DNA of 64,000 bases, taken from QZLE01 sp033852135. GTDB lineage: Bacteria > Pseudomonadota > Gammaproteobacteria > QZLD01. Shown here piece after piece: positions 28,534 through 36,608 of the stretch; position 1 is the first letter of the stretch, and each line of letters starts with the position of its first letter. The translations under genes were made by a program, and so were the position numbers. The stretch covers positions 1 through 64,000 of the forward strand of contig JAWSVB010000013.1 in assembly GCA_033852135.1 (NCBI GenBank). The letters are read 5' to 3'. The notes below the pieces were generated by a model. That model did not search any database, was not told the DNA's origin, and saw only the letters and a program-made list of their open reading frames with translations.

Positions 28534-29015
28534 CAGCTCCAGCACCGTTAAGTGCTGAGCATAACGTTAAACCATTCGATTGTGGTAATGACTTATTAAA
28601 TGAGTGGTTATTAAAACGGGCCCAGAAAAATCAGCATACTGGTGCAAGTAGAACATTTGTGATTTGCTCTGATTTAGATGTTATTGGGTATTACTCTCTC
28701 GCAAGTGGCAGTGTTGAGCGTATATCTGCTCCTGGGAATATCTCAAGAAATATGCCTGATCCAATTCCGGTAATAGTTCTTGGTCGATTAGCTATTGATA
28801 TCAACTTTCAGGGTAAAAGCTTAGGTTGTGCATTATTAAAAGATGCAATGTTGCGGGCTATATCTATTTCACTGGATATAGGGATTAGAGCCTTGCTTGT
28901 ACATTCAATATCTGAAGAAGCTAAAAGGTTTTATCTTGCTTTTGGATTTCAAGAATCAAAATTCGATGACATGACTCTTTTTCTTTCTATCGACCACTTA
29001 AAGGCATCAATGTAA
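28521..29015 (+). CDS. GNAT-family toxin (TacT/AtaT-like acetyltransferase)
   Basis: 164 residues from a GTG inside the antitoxin 3' end. The family acetylates the amino group of charged tRNAs to stop translation. The core has GYYSLASGSV and VLGRLAIDINFQGKSLG. The acetyl-CoA loop reads Q97-G-K-S100-L-G102, where Gly is usual at position 100, so cofactor binding may be altered. The C-terminal AKRFYLAFGFQES helix-strand is intact, including the Tyr that acts as general acid in homologues. Confidence 0.88.
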   Translation: MGKITAPAPLSAEHNVKPFDCGNDLLNEWLLKRAQKNQHTGASRTFVICSDLDVIGYYSLASGSVERISAPGNISRNMPDPIPVIVLGRLAIDINFQGKSLGCALLKDAMLRAISISLDIGIRALLVHSISEEAKRFYLAFGFQESKFDDMTLFLSIDHLKASM

Positions 29016-29043
29016 AGCGTGCTAGTTTTTACGGTATAAAAAT

Positions 29044-30096
29044 ATGAATAAATACTCCAATATGTCCAATTGGTGGCGGGGTCTTCCTACCGCTTATGAT
29101 TCCGTTTCTGGCGCAGCTAAATTTCGTGTAAAACTTGAAGATTTTCTTGTCGATGAAGAGTTATCCTTTACTCCAGATGGGGAGGGGGAAAATGTTTTGC
29201 TGCGCATTCAAAAGCGCGAGCTTAACACCGAGCAGGTAGCAAAAAAATTGGCACGATTTGCTAATGTGAAATTAATGGATGTTGGATATGCCGGGCTTAA
29301 AGATAGAAATGCGAAAACAACTCAGTGGTTTAGTGTGCGTATCCCCGGCAAAGTTGAGCTTGATTGGTCGCAGGTTAATGACGAGCAGATAGCAGTTTTA
29401 GAGGTGACAAAAAACCTAAAAAAACTGCGCCGTGGCGTTATCAAATGCAATCGATTTCAGATCATCGTACGTGATTTTGCAGGTGATTATTCAACCTTGT
29501 CTGAAGTGGTTGAGAAGGTGAAAACCTGCGGGGTCCCCAACTACTTTGGTGACCAACGTTTTGGTCGTGGCGGAGCAAATGTTGAGAAGGCATTTGATCT
29601 TTTCTCGGGTGAATATAAGCCCAAAGGTAAAGTTGAGCGCGGCATGTTACTTTCAGCAGCGCGCTCTTTTATTTTTAACCAGATTTTGAGTGCAAGAGTT
29701 GCTCGTGGTGATTGGAACAACCTAGTAGCCGGTGATGTGGCCATCTTCGATAACAACGACTCGTTTTTTGATATTCAAGAGCCGGATGAGGATATGTTAG
29801 CAAAGCTAGAGTCTATGGATTTGCATCCAGCAGCTGCGTTATATGGTTCGGGTGAATTTAGGACGACAGGGATTCCTAATCAGATTGAGGCTAAAGTGGT
29901 TGAGGAAAATAGCGAGCTTGCTTTAGGTTGTAAGAACAATAATATGCGCATGGAGCGTAGGGCTATGCGTTTATCTGTACATGACTTGCAGCTAGAAAAG
30001 TTAAGTGAAACTGAGTTAAAGTTTAGCTTTGGTTTAAAGACTGGAGCATACGCTACTGCAGTATTACGTGAGATGATAAACTTAACCAAAGGCTGA
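29044..30096 (+). CDS. truD: tRNA pseudouridine(13) synthase
   Basis: 350 residues, normal TruD length. It isomerises U13 in tRNA-Glu. The catalytic Asp is in GYAGLKDRNAKTTQWFSV; the family motif NYFGDQRFGRGGANVEKAF follows. It is joined to recD with no gap (TGA then GTG). In many gammaproteobacteria truD sits in the ispF-truD-surE-pcm cluster; that context is absent here. Confidence 0.95.
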   Translation: MNKYSNMSNWWRGLPTAYDSVSGAAKFRVKLEDFLVDEELSFTPDGEGENVLLRIQKRELNTEQVAKKLARFANVKLMDVGYAGLKDRNAKTTQWFSVRIPGKVELDWSQVNDEQIAVLEVTKNLKKLRRGVIKCNRFQIIVRDFAGDYSTLSEVVEKVKTCGVPNYFGDQRFGRGGANVEKAFDLFSGEYKPKGKVERGMLLSAARSFIFNQILSARVARGDWNNLVAGDVAIFDNNDSFFDIQEPDEDMLAKLESMDLHPAAALYGSGEFRTTGIPNQIEAKVVEENSELALGCKNNNMRMERRAMRLSVHDLQLEKLSETELKFSFGLKTGAYATAVLREMINLTKG

Positions 30097-31971
30097 GTGA
30101 AAACTTCTTCAAAGAGCGAAATGGATATTCTAACTAAGACAGAACAATTAGCAGATAATAAAGACGTTCGGTATATCGACTTTCATTTTTTGCGCTTGCT
30201 AAAAAGTATCGATCCTGATGTAAATGATGACTTGCTGCTGGCCGCATTATTAGTTAGTAATCACTGTGGAAAAGGTGATGTCTGTATCGATCTGCAACAG
30301 CAAAGTGAGCGGCTGCAATTTGCTAATAATTCATTAGAGATAATTATTGAGTCGCCAAGTAAAGAGCAGTGGATCAATTCTTTGAAAGGATCGAAGCTGG
30401 TGAGCTGCGATGGATCTATTGCACCGCTGGTTTTAGTCGATGATAACTACCTATTTTTATCGCGCTACTGGGACTATGAAGTAAGCCTGGCGCAGGAGGT
30501 GGTTCAAAGAGCTGAATGTGAACAGCAGGTTGATATCGAGCAGTTGAAAGATGGTGTGCAGAAATATTTTCCACAAGTAGATAGCTGCGGAGAAACTGAT
30601 TGGCAAGTGGTTGCGGCGATCTCTGCAGCATCAAACAGATTTTCAGTTATAACCGGCGGACCAGGAACCGGTAAAACTACAACCGTTACCAAGATACTCG
30701 CTCTGATTGCACAACAAAATTTGGCTCAAGCGGGGCGCATAGTTTTAGCTGCACCAACCGGCAAAGCTGCTAACAGATTAAGTGAATCTATTAAGAGCGC
30801 GAAGTTAGAATTGAACCTTGAGCCAGAGATTGCTAAACAGATTCCGGATGAGGTAAAGACACTGCATCGTCTGCTGCGAGCATCCCCAGGTAAAGCCAGC
30901 TTTTTCTACAATGCTCGCAATAAGCTTGAGTTAGACCTGTTGGTAGTAGATGAGGCATCGATGATAGATCTGGCCATGATGGCCAAATTGATGCAAGCCC
31001 TACCAGAACACGCTCAGGTTATTCTACTTGGTGATATGAATCAGCTGGCATCGGTTGAGTCAGGTAGTGTTTTAGCAGATATATGCGCTGTTGGGATGCG
31101 GTCTGTACCTTCACAAAAACGGTTAGATTTTTTACAGCAAGAGTTTGATATTCAATTACCTGTAGAACAGGAGCATTTATCAACGATTAATCCGCTCGGT
31201 GACAGTGTAGTTAGCCTTAAAAAAAGTTACAGATTCGATAGTTTAAGTGGCATTGGCGCACTGGCTGCAGCAACTAATGAAAGTCAGCCGGATAATTTTT
31301 TTGCTGCGCTTTCTGATACTAAATTTTCTGATATTTCATTTCATGCAACAGATGCATCATCTTTGCAGATTTCGATAGATAAGCTGGATTTAACCCCTTA
31401 TAAAAACTATCTGCAATCTGAGTCTGCAGAACAAGCATTGCAACGTCTGGCAAAGTTTCAGGTACTTTGTCCGATGCGAGATGGGGTGTTTGGAGTGAAT
31501 AACCTGAATAGGTTGATTCAAAATCGTCTGCAGCGCTCCGGGTTAATTCAAGTTGCTGGCAACCTGTTTCATGGTCAGCCAATAATGATTACCGAAAACA
31601 ACTACAAAGTTGGCCTATATAACGGTGATGTCGGAATAATCTGGCGTGATGATGGGCAGCTTAAAGCGTATTTTCCTGAGCCAGGTGGTGGAGTAAAACG
31701 GTTATTATTGGCAAAGCTCCCTGCATTTGAGACTGTATTTGCAATGACAGTGCATAAAAGCCAAGGGTCTGAGTTTGAGAGTGTCTTAATAATATCACCA
31801 GATAACTATGCTGAATTTCTTACTCGAGAACTTCTTTATACCGCTATAACTAGAGCACGGAAAACAGTTGCTATTTGGGGCAATGAAATGGTTATTAGAA
31901 AGACTATTACAGCTAAGGTTAATAGAAACTCACTTCTGCAAGATAGGTTATTGGTCAAGCAGAAAGATTAA
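30097..31971 (+). CDS. recD: RecD-like exodeoxyribonuclease V alpha subunit
   Basis: 624 residues from a GTG immediately after truD; ATG 30121 is the alternative start. An SF1 helicase: Walker A GGPGTGKTT, Walker B LLVVDEASMID, GDMNQLASVESGSVLADI, and the C-terminal UvrD-like AMTVHKSQGSEFESVLI and LYTAITRARK. The N-terminal ~150 residues match the RecD1 domain that contacts RecC, and the length matches E. coli RecD. It is the 5'-3' motor of RecBCD. recB and recC are not in the window. Confidence 0.92.
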   Translation: MKTSSKSEMDILTKTEQLADNKDVRYIDFHFLRLLKSIDPDVNDDLLLAALLVSNHCGKGDVCIDLQQQSERLQFANNSLEIIIESPSKEQWINSLKGSKLVSCDGSIAPLVLVDDNYLFLSRYWDYEVSLAQEVVQRAECEQQVDIEQLKDGVQKYFPQVDSCGETDWQVVAAISAASNRFSVITGGPGTGKTTTVTKILALIAQQNLAQAGRIVLAAPTGKAANRLSESIKSAKLELNLEPEIAKQIPDEVKTLHRLLRASPGKASFFYNARNKLELDLLVVDEASMIDLAMMAKLMQALPEHAQVILLGDMNQLASVESGSVLADICAVGMRSVPSQKRLDFLQQEFDIQLPVEQEHLSTINPLGDSVVSLKKSYRFDSLSGIGALAAATNESQPDNFFAALSDTKFSDISFHATDASSLQISIDKLDLTPYKNYLQSESAEQALQRLAKFQVLCPMRDGVFGVNNLNRLIQNRLQRSGLIQVAGNLFHGQPIMITENNYKVGLYNGDVGIIWRDDGQLKAYFPEPGGGVKRLLLAKLPAFETVFAMTVHKSQGSEFESVLIISPDNYAEFLTRELLYTAITRARKTVAIWGNEMVIRKTITAKVNRNSLLQDRLLVKQKD

Positions 31972-31981
31972 TATTCAGAAT

Positions 31982-32013
31982 AAAACAAAACCCCAATGAA
32001 GGGGCTTTGTTTT
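31982..32013. terminator. Bidirectional terminator after recD
   Basis: The hairpin pairs AAAACAAAACCCC with GGGGCTTTGTTTT around an AATGAA loop, followed by a T-run on the plus strand. It separates convergent recD and the secreted protein gene. Confidence 0.85.
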
Positions 32014-32032
32014 TTAGTTGTCTAAAAGCAAC

Positions 32033-32878
32033 TTAAGGGCAAACAACCCACCAGTTACCCAGAGCTGGGATTTTCTCAAGAGCAACTACGTTAGCGCTGT
32101 TGTTGTATCCAAGATAAACATATGCACCTGTAGTGAAGTAAGAGCCTGAGATATTCATCGCTCTTCCAGCTGTTACATGCTCAGCGATAGTAGATGTTTT
32201 ACAACCACTAATAGTGAATTCAATAGGTTTTGAATATGCAACTTCACCAAAATCATCGGTAGCTTTTACGCGCAAGCTGTAATCACCAGGAACAGTAAAT
32301 TCAATCTCTTGGAAATCTACATATGGAGAAGAGTCACCTGTGACTTCGATAGTAGGTACTGCAACACCGGCAGGTGCTTCAACTAGTTCATAGACAACAT
32401 TTGCAGCAGCTACGTTTTCATCAGTATCAATAACGCTTGCGAATACAGTAACTAATACGCCGTTTTCGGTTTCTACAACATCATCGTAGTGTTCCATACG
32501 GTCGTGCACAATTACTGGCGGTGCATTGTCTACAGGAACAGTAAATGTCGCGCCACATTGGTCAACACTGCCATCTTTAAGGGTGAACACTGTATCTACT
32601 GTATGTGTTGTATTTGCAGGGAAATATGTAGGATCAGCAAAATATTCAATCCCATCTACAGAACCAACGCCACCTGACACTAATGCTCCATCTGCAAAAA
32701 GCTCAATATTTGCAATGTCAGAACCGTCAATGTCCATAACGCCAATTAACTGAGCTCCAGCAGGCATACCAGATGCACCGTTACCAGTTGAAAGGATTAC
32801 GTCTGTTATTTCACAAGCAATCGAGCTAAGTGGTGCAATAAGGGCAGCACCAAGTGCTAAACCAGCAAGTTTTTTCAT
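32033..32878 (-). CDS. Secreted protein with beta domains and C-terminal AGRA module
   Basis: 281 residues from the ATG starting MKKLAGLALGAALIAP. Signal peptide about 1-21 (ending SIA before CEITD). The middle is Ig/cadherin-like beta sequence (FTVPVDNAPPVIV and SLRVKATDDFGEVAYSKP). The last ~50 residues (CKTSTIAEHVTAGRAMNISG to the final Cys) match the C-terminal module of the three S8 proteases, with paired Cys, HVTAGRA and a YLGY/LE segment. There is no catalytic domain. It may be a binding or scaffold protein using the same sorting or carbohydrate-binding module. Confidence 0.85.
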   Translation of the reverse strand: MKKLAGLALGAALIAPLSSIACEITDVILSTGNGASGMPAGAQLIGVMDIDGSDIANIELFADGALVSGGVGSVDGIEYFADPTYFPANTTHTVDTVFTLKDGSVDQCGATFTVPVDNAPPVIVHDRMEHYDDVVETENGVLVTVFASVIDTDENVAAANVVYELVEAPAGVAVPTIEVTGDSSPYVDFQEIEFTVPGDYSLRVKATDDFGEVAYSKPIEFTISGCKTSTIAEHVTAGRAMNISGSYFTTGAYVYLGYNNSANVVALEKIPALGNWWVVCP

Positions 32879-33192
32879 AATATACTCCATATTAAAACTA
32901 TAAATTATAGGTCCATTTATTTTTAGCTAACAATTTTATATAGCTGTGTGTACCTAGGCACGAATTATACTTTTAGATGAGTAAAAGTCTATTACAATAT
33001 TAGTGACTATTTTTAAACTGACTTCATATAAGCCTATCTATCTAATTGAGTTGTAAGTAACAAACTAGATAAAATGGCTAAATGTGTAATAATATTAGAA
33101 ACGAGTCGGTATCTTTTGCAGTAAACGATTAAGTAGCCAAGAATGTTTAATTTATGACTTATGTTTTGTTAGCTAAAGAAGTATAGAAATAT
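32879..33192. other. Divergent intergenic region
   Basis: 314 AT-rich bases between the secreted protein and the solute-binding protein. A loose TGTGT-N6-GCACG at about 32946 resembles half of a CRP site but is too degenerate to call. Nothing else was recognised. Confidence 0.6.
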
Positions 33193-33891
33193 ATGATTAA
33201 AACCCCACTTAAAATCCTTATAGCCATGCTTTTTTCCATAAATTGCATTACGGCATTTTCTGCTGAAAAAATCACTTTGACTACTCAGGATTGGGCTCCA
33301 TACCAAATATATAATAAGGGTCTTTTGAGTGGCTATGCTGTTGATGTTGTAAGTTGTGCATTAAAGAAAATGAATCAGCCATATGATATTGAGGTATATC
33401 CGTGGAGACGGGCGCAGAGAATAGTTGAGATGGATATGGCAGATGGATTTTTCACTGCCTCTCAGAACAAAGCAAGGGATAAGTTCGCAACAATTTCAAC
33501 AGTTGTAGCTGAGCAGCGTTGGAATTGGTATCTCCTTAAAGAGAACTCTATAAACCCAAGTGATGCATCATTTAAACAGCAAGCTAAAGTTGGGGCGATG
33601 CTTGGTTCTAATATGTATTCATGGTTGAAGGATAGTGGATATAAAATTATTGGCTCCTCTTTAACTACTGACGCATTAATAAGTGATCTTCTGGAAAAAC
33701 GTTATGATGCTGTACTAGCTAATGAATTGGTTGCCAAGAATGTTATGAAAGAACTGGATCTGTTCGACGATCAGTTAAAAGTTCATAAATATAAAAACAA
33801 ACCGCTCGGAGTTTATTGGTCAAATAAATTCTTAGCAAAAAGACCTAAGTTTTTATCAAAATTTAATACCGCAGTTAAAAAGTGTAGATAA
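33193..33891 (+). CDS. Periplasmic solute-binding protein, family 3-like
   Basis: 232 residues. Signal peptide about 1-23 (ending TAFSA). The body fits the amino-acid/ectoine-type family 3 fold, with LTTQDWAPYQIYNKGLLSGYAVDVV near the N-terminus, EVYPWRRAQRIVEMDMADG and a second lobe starting KVGAMLGSN. No transporter permease or ATPase is adjacent, as is common for the short single-gene versions that may serve sensing. Confidence 0.85.
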   Translation: MIKTPLKILIAMLFSINCITAFSAEKITLTTQDWAPYQIYNKGLLSGYAVDVVSCALKKMNQPYDIEVYPWRRAQRIVEMDMADGFFTASQNKARDKFATISTVVAEQRWNWYLLKENSINPSDASFKQQAKVGAMLGSNMYSWLKDSGYKIIGSSLTTDALISDLLEKRYDAVLANELVAKNVMKELDLFDDQLKVHKYKNKPLGVYWSNKFLAKRPKFLSKFNTAVKKCR

Positions 33892-33922
33892 TCTCAATCC
33901 TCCTCATAAAAACCATATGGAT

Positions 33923-33955
33923 CTACTCTAGCTAAAACAAATGCTAATAGAGTAG
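33923..33955 (+). terminator. Possible weak terminator
   Basis: CTACTCTA and TAGAGTAG form an 8-base stem around a 17-base loop, about 30 bases after the solute-binding protein gene. There is no T-run, so this is tentative. Confidence 0.35.
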
Positions 33956-34078
33956 TAATAGCTATTGCCATATTTCATCATAATTCATCCCTATACTGCT
34001 AGATTCATTACCTCTGAGTACCCCATTGTTTTGCTCTAATTAAAGTTAGAGATAATCACTTAGTTATTGGGAGGCAGT

Positions 34079-34261
34079 ATGAGTTATCGAAAGAGGATTC
34101 CACGACATCTAGTTATTGATGAAAGTCGTGGTGTAAATTGGGGCACTAATTGGGGTGTAAGGGCATTAAAATATATGTTCTACATAACATGTGTTGCAGG
34201 CTTAATGTTCATGCTCGCACTATTTGGATCTGCATATGCGGTTGGAAGATTGGCTTTATAG
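34079..34261 (+). CDS. Small membrane protein
   Basis: 60 residues from the ATG with a strong GGGAGG 6 bases upstream. The N-terminus is basic (MSYRKRIPRHL), then a single hydrophobic span of about 25 residues (YMFYITCVAGLMFMLALFGS) near the C-terminus. It is probably anchored in the inner membrane with a cytoplasmic N-terminus. It lies 37 bases before another small membrane-anchored protein. Function unknown. Confidence 0.7.
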   Translation: MSYRKRIPRHLVIDESRGVNWGTNWGVRALKYMFYITCVAGLMFMLALFGSAYAVGRLAL

Positions 34262-34298
34262 TAGTGAATAAGTATTAACCAGGTAAGGAAAAATAAAT

Positions 34299-34655
34299 AT
34301 GAAAAAGTTAATTGTTGTAGCGCTTATGGTTGTTGTTGGAGCTGGATTTTTCGTCGATTCAAATTACATCAATGATAAGGCAAAAAATACCCAGGCATTA
34401 ATTGAAGATGCTTGGGGTGATACCTGGCTGGCAGCGCGTTTACAGATGTTAAAAGAGGATATTGAGCAATTTATCACTACTGGTACAACTGAAAAAAAAC
34501 TTGCCATTGATTCGAGTTATATGAATAGTTTATCTCAGTCTAGCAATCCTCGAGCAGTGGTGATTAATTACAAGATAGTCACAGCCAAGATAGAGGATAT
34601 AACACGTGATAGCCTAACCCTTGGTAAAAGTGAGGAAAAGATAATCCATTTCTAG
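34299..34655 (+). CDS. Hypothetical membrane-anchored or exported protein
   Basis: 118 residues. An N-terminal hydrophobic segment (MKKLIVVALMVVVGAGFF) without a clear cleavage site suggests a signal anchor. The remainder is a helical, charged domain ending in a short beta-like stretch. AGGTAAGG lies upstream of the ATG. It follows the small membrane protein and could be in one transcript with it. Not recognised. Confidence 0.65.
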   Translation: MKKLIVVALMVVVGAGFFVDSNYINDKAKNTQALIEDAWGDTWLAARLQMLKEDIEQFITTGTTEKKLAIDSSYMNSLSQSSNPRAVVINYKIVTAKIEDITRDSLTLGKSEEKIIHF

Positions 34656-34767
34656 TTGAAGAAATTTAGATGCTTTTTATGAAAATTCGGCAGTACTGAT
34701 TAAATTGTGCAACTTTGCCCTTAAAAGTTACAATAGTGACTATTGAAGTAAACCATATGGGGTAAAA

Positions 34768-35175
34768 ATGAAAAAACAGATCATTATATGCATAGTTTTT
34801 ATAGTAGTAACTATTGCAGCATTCATTGGTGGAGCGTATTCCGGGATATATCTCTTTGCCTCAATGAAGGGAACAACGATGTTTGAGGATAGTGTTGTTG
34901 AAACCAGGGTACTGTCGGATATAGCGAGTGCCATCGATAAAGGTGAATATGAAAAGGCAAGAAAGTCATTAAAAATAAATATAGATTCTGGAATTGTTGC
35001 AATAGATAGTTTTGCTGAAGTTGTAGGGGAGAAAGAACGAGAGTTTGCTTGCAAGATACTTAGTTCAATCGCAAAACATCGTGCAGAATATCCAATAAGT
35101 GATCCGCAATTAGGTGAGGAATATGAAACTTTAATTTCAGATATTTTAGATAAATGGCGTACGTGTCGAGATTAG
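34768..35175 (+). CDS. Hypothetical membrane-anchored protein
   Basis: 135 residues. An N-terminal span (about 4-28) contains a GGAYSG small-residue run, followed by a helical, acidic domain with two cysteines (about residues 96 and 133). The charge pattern (Lys-rich start) predicts a periplasmic C-terminal domain. GGGG precedes the start. A hairpin terminator follows. Not recognised. Confidence 0.65.
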   Translation: MKKQIIICIVFIVVTIAAFIGGAYSGIYLFASMKGTTMFEDSVVETRVLSDIASAIDKGEYEKARKSLKINIDSGIVAIDSFAEVVGEKEREFACKILSSIAKHRAEYPISDPQLGEEYETLISDILDKWRTCRD

Positions 35176-35191
35176 TTTTATTATTTAAGGG

Positions 35192-35222
35192 AGTATATGG
35201 CGGGTAGTTCCCACCATATACT
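35192..35222. terminator. Bidirectional terminator
   Basis: The 13-base arms AGTATATGGCGGG and CCCACCATATACT pair with one mismatch around a 5-base loop, between the convergent hypothetical gene and glyoxalase gene. A GTTTT tract follows on the plus strand. Confidence 0.65.
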
Positions 35223-35233
35223 GTTTTATAGAT

Positions 35234-35674
35234 TTACCACTCTCCAGTATTTTCCATATCCTTCCATGGGCTTTGCGGCTGCATAGCTGTACCTTTTTGC
35301 AGTATCTCAATAGAGATCCCATCTGGGGATCGAATAAATGCCATATGGCCATCGCGAGGGGGGCGGTTAATTGTTACCCCAGCATTCATCAGATTCTCGC
35401 AGGTTATATAAATATGGGGAACTTCAAATGCAAGGTGACCAAAATTGCGTCCGCCAGTGTACTCTTCAGGGTCCCAATTATAGGTTAACTCTATAAGTGG
35501 AGCCTTTTCGCTATTAGCCTTATGCTCATCACCAGGAGCAGCTAAATAAACCAGTGTATAGCGCCCAGCCTCACTCTCCTTACGATTTATCTCAACAAGC
35601 CCTAGCTTATTACAGTAAAAATCTAAAGACTCATCTAAATCTTTCACTCGAACCATAGTGTGTAGATAGCGCAT
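35234..35674 (-). CDS. gloA: Lactoylglutathione lyase (glyoxalase I)
   Basis: 146 residues, slightly longer than E. coli GloA. It converts the methylglyoxal-glutathione hemithioacetal to S-lactoylglutathione. Metal ligands are visible at H5, E62 (LIELTYNW), H80 (FGHLAFEV) and E123 (SIEILQ). The YTGGRNFGHLAF segment is characteristic. It stands alone between the small membrane proteins and a decayed locus. Confidence 0.93.
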   Translation of the reverse strand: MRYLHTMVRVKDLDESLDFYCNKLGLVEINRKESEAGRYTLVYLAAPGDEHKANSEKAPLIELTYNWDPEEYTGGRNFGHLAFEVPHIYITCENLMNAGVTINRPPRDGHMAFIRSPDGISIEILQKGTAMQPQSPWKDMENTGEW

Positions 35675-35773
35675 GATTTTTTAAAACTCCCATCCTAATA
35701 ATTCTGATTAAATTCCATCTATACTATCATTATAGAACTAAGTAGAAGAAAGATAGAAAAATCATTAGTTTTC

Positions 35774-35798
35774 GCTTTATCGCAATTTGCGATAAAGC
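35774..35798. terminator. Perfect hairpin behind the hook-like gene remnant
   Basis: GCTTTATCGCA and its exact complement flank a 3-base ATT centre. It lies 11 bases past the stop of the minus-strand gene fragment and is probably its surviving terminator, although no good T-run is present. Confidence 0.55.
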
Positions 35799-35808
35799 GG
35801 TAACTAAA

Positions 35809-36015
35809 CTACAGCGTAGAGATAATCTCATCCACAGCTTCATCAACAGTGGTTATAATCGCGGTATCACCTGGGTCAAAGAATCCTAGTTCACCTGCAA
35901 CCAAAAGATCTGGATTGTCAAAATTGGCGGCAGCTATTAACCCAAGCACAGTTGTTTGACTGTTTGAAAAAGTAGCAAGAAGTTGTCCGGAAGAGTTTAT
36001 TGTAAGATCTGTGAA
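35809..36015 (-). pseudogene. Remnant of a flagellar hook-like protein gene (3' end)
   Basis: An open 68-codon stretch with a stop at 35809-35811 and an in-frame TAG immediately upstream of its first codon. There is no start codon. The translation includes INSSGQLLATFSNSQTTVLG and AAANFDNPDLLVAGELG, which resembles the part of FlgE-type hook proteins with the pattern G-x-L-x-x-x-(Y/F)-SNGQT followed by ALANF-x-NP. The degenerate match and lost 5' end point to a relic. No other flagellar genes are nearby. Identity is tentative; coding character is clearer. Confidence 0.5.
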
Positions 36016-36608
36016 CTAGCTACAGCTTAATAATATATGCCAAAAATTATGTTCCCTATAAATCTACTTACTTGTGCAAGATTAACATAAGATAAAGCAG
36101 GGTTCACGATGTTGTTTTGTTTGCTAGGGAATTTCATATTAATATTAACCCCATTTTCAATATGCAATAAACTCTATTAAAACAGAGCTTTGTGTCTAGT
36201 CAATGTCTAGTGATATTGATTAATGTAGATTTGAATTACAATGTTAGAATATTGCAATTGGTGTCTGTTTGATAGGTGTGTTATTAATTGCGTCATTAGT
36301 ATTAATTTTGTTGTAAAGATTAGGGTTATGAGCTCTTGTTTACCATCGTTTAATTTGCTCTATGAATTTGAAAATTATTGTATAATAAATAGTTATGCAT
36401 ACTATTTAGTTTGTAAATATTGTTTACTAAAGGTAAACAAAAATAGGTGAATTAATAGTAGATCCGATATTTTTATGGTCTCTTGATCAGGATATGATTA
36501 TTTAAAGTAAAAAATAAATAGAAGAAAATAAATAAACAGCTAGGACATGTCATGTGGAGTTTCCACATACAGATTTTACTCGATAATTATTATAAAAGAG
36601 ACGTGCAA
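36016..36608. other. Long AT-rich non-coding region
   Basis: About 590 very AT-rich bases. A short hairpin, TGTTTAC-TAAAG-GTAAACA, lies at 36421-36439. Nothing looks protein-coding. The region probably includes the promoter of the next gene and a decayed upstream part of the hook-like remnant. Confidence 0.6.

Noticed and set aside
32940..32965. Loose CRP-like TGTGT-N6-GCACG upstream of the secreted protein at 32033
   Set aside because: Several mismatches from TGTGA-N6-TCACA; unlike the three protease sites it could be chance.
36241..36450. 69-codon ORF in the AT-rich gap
   Set aside because: It has no ribosome site and a random-looking, Tyr/Ile/Cys-rich composition in very AT-rich DNA.
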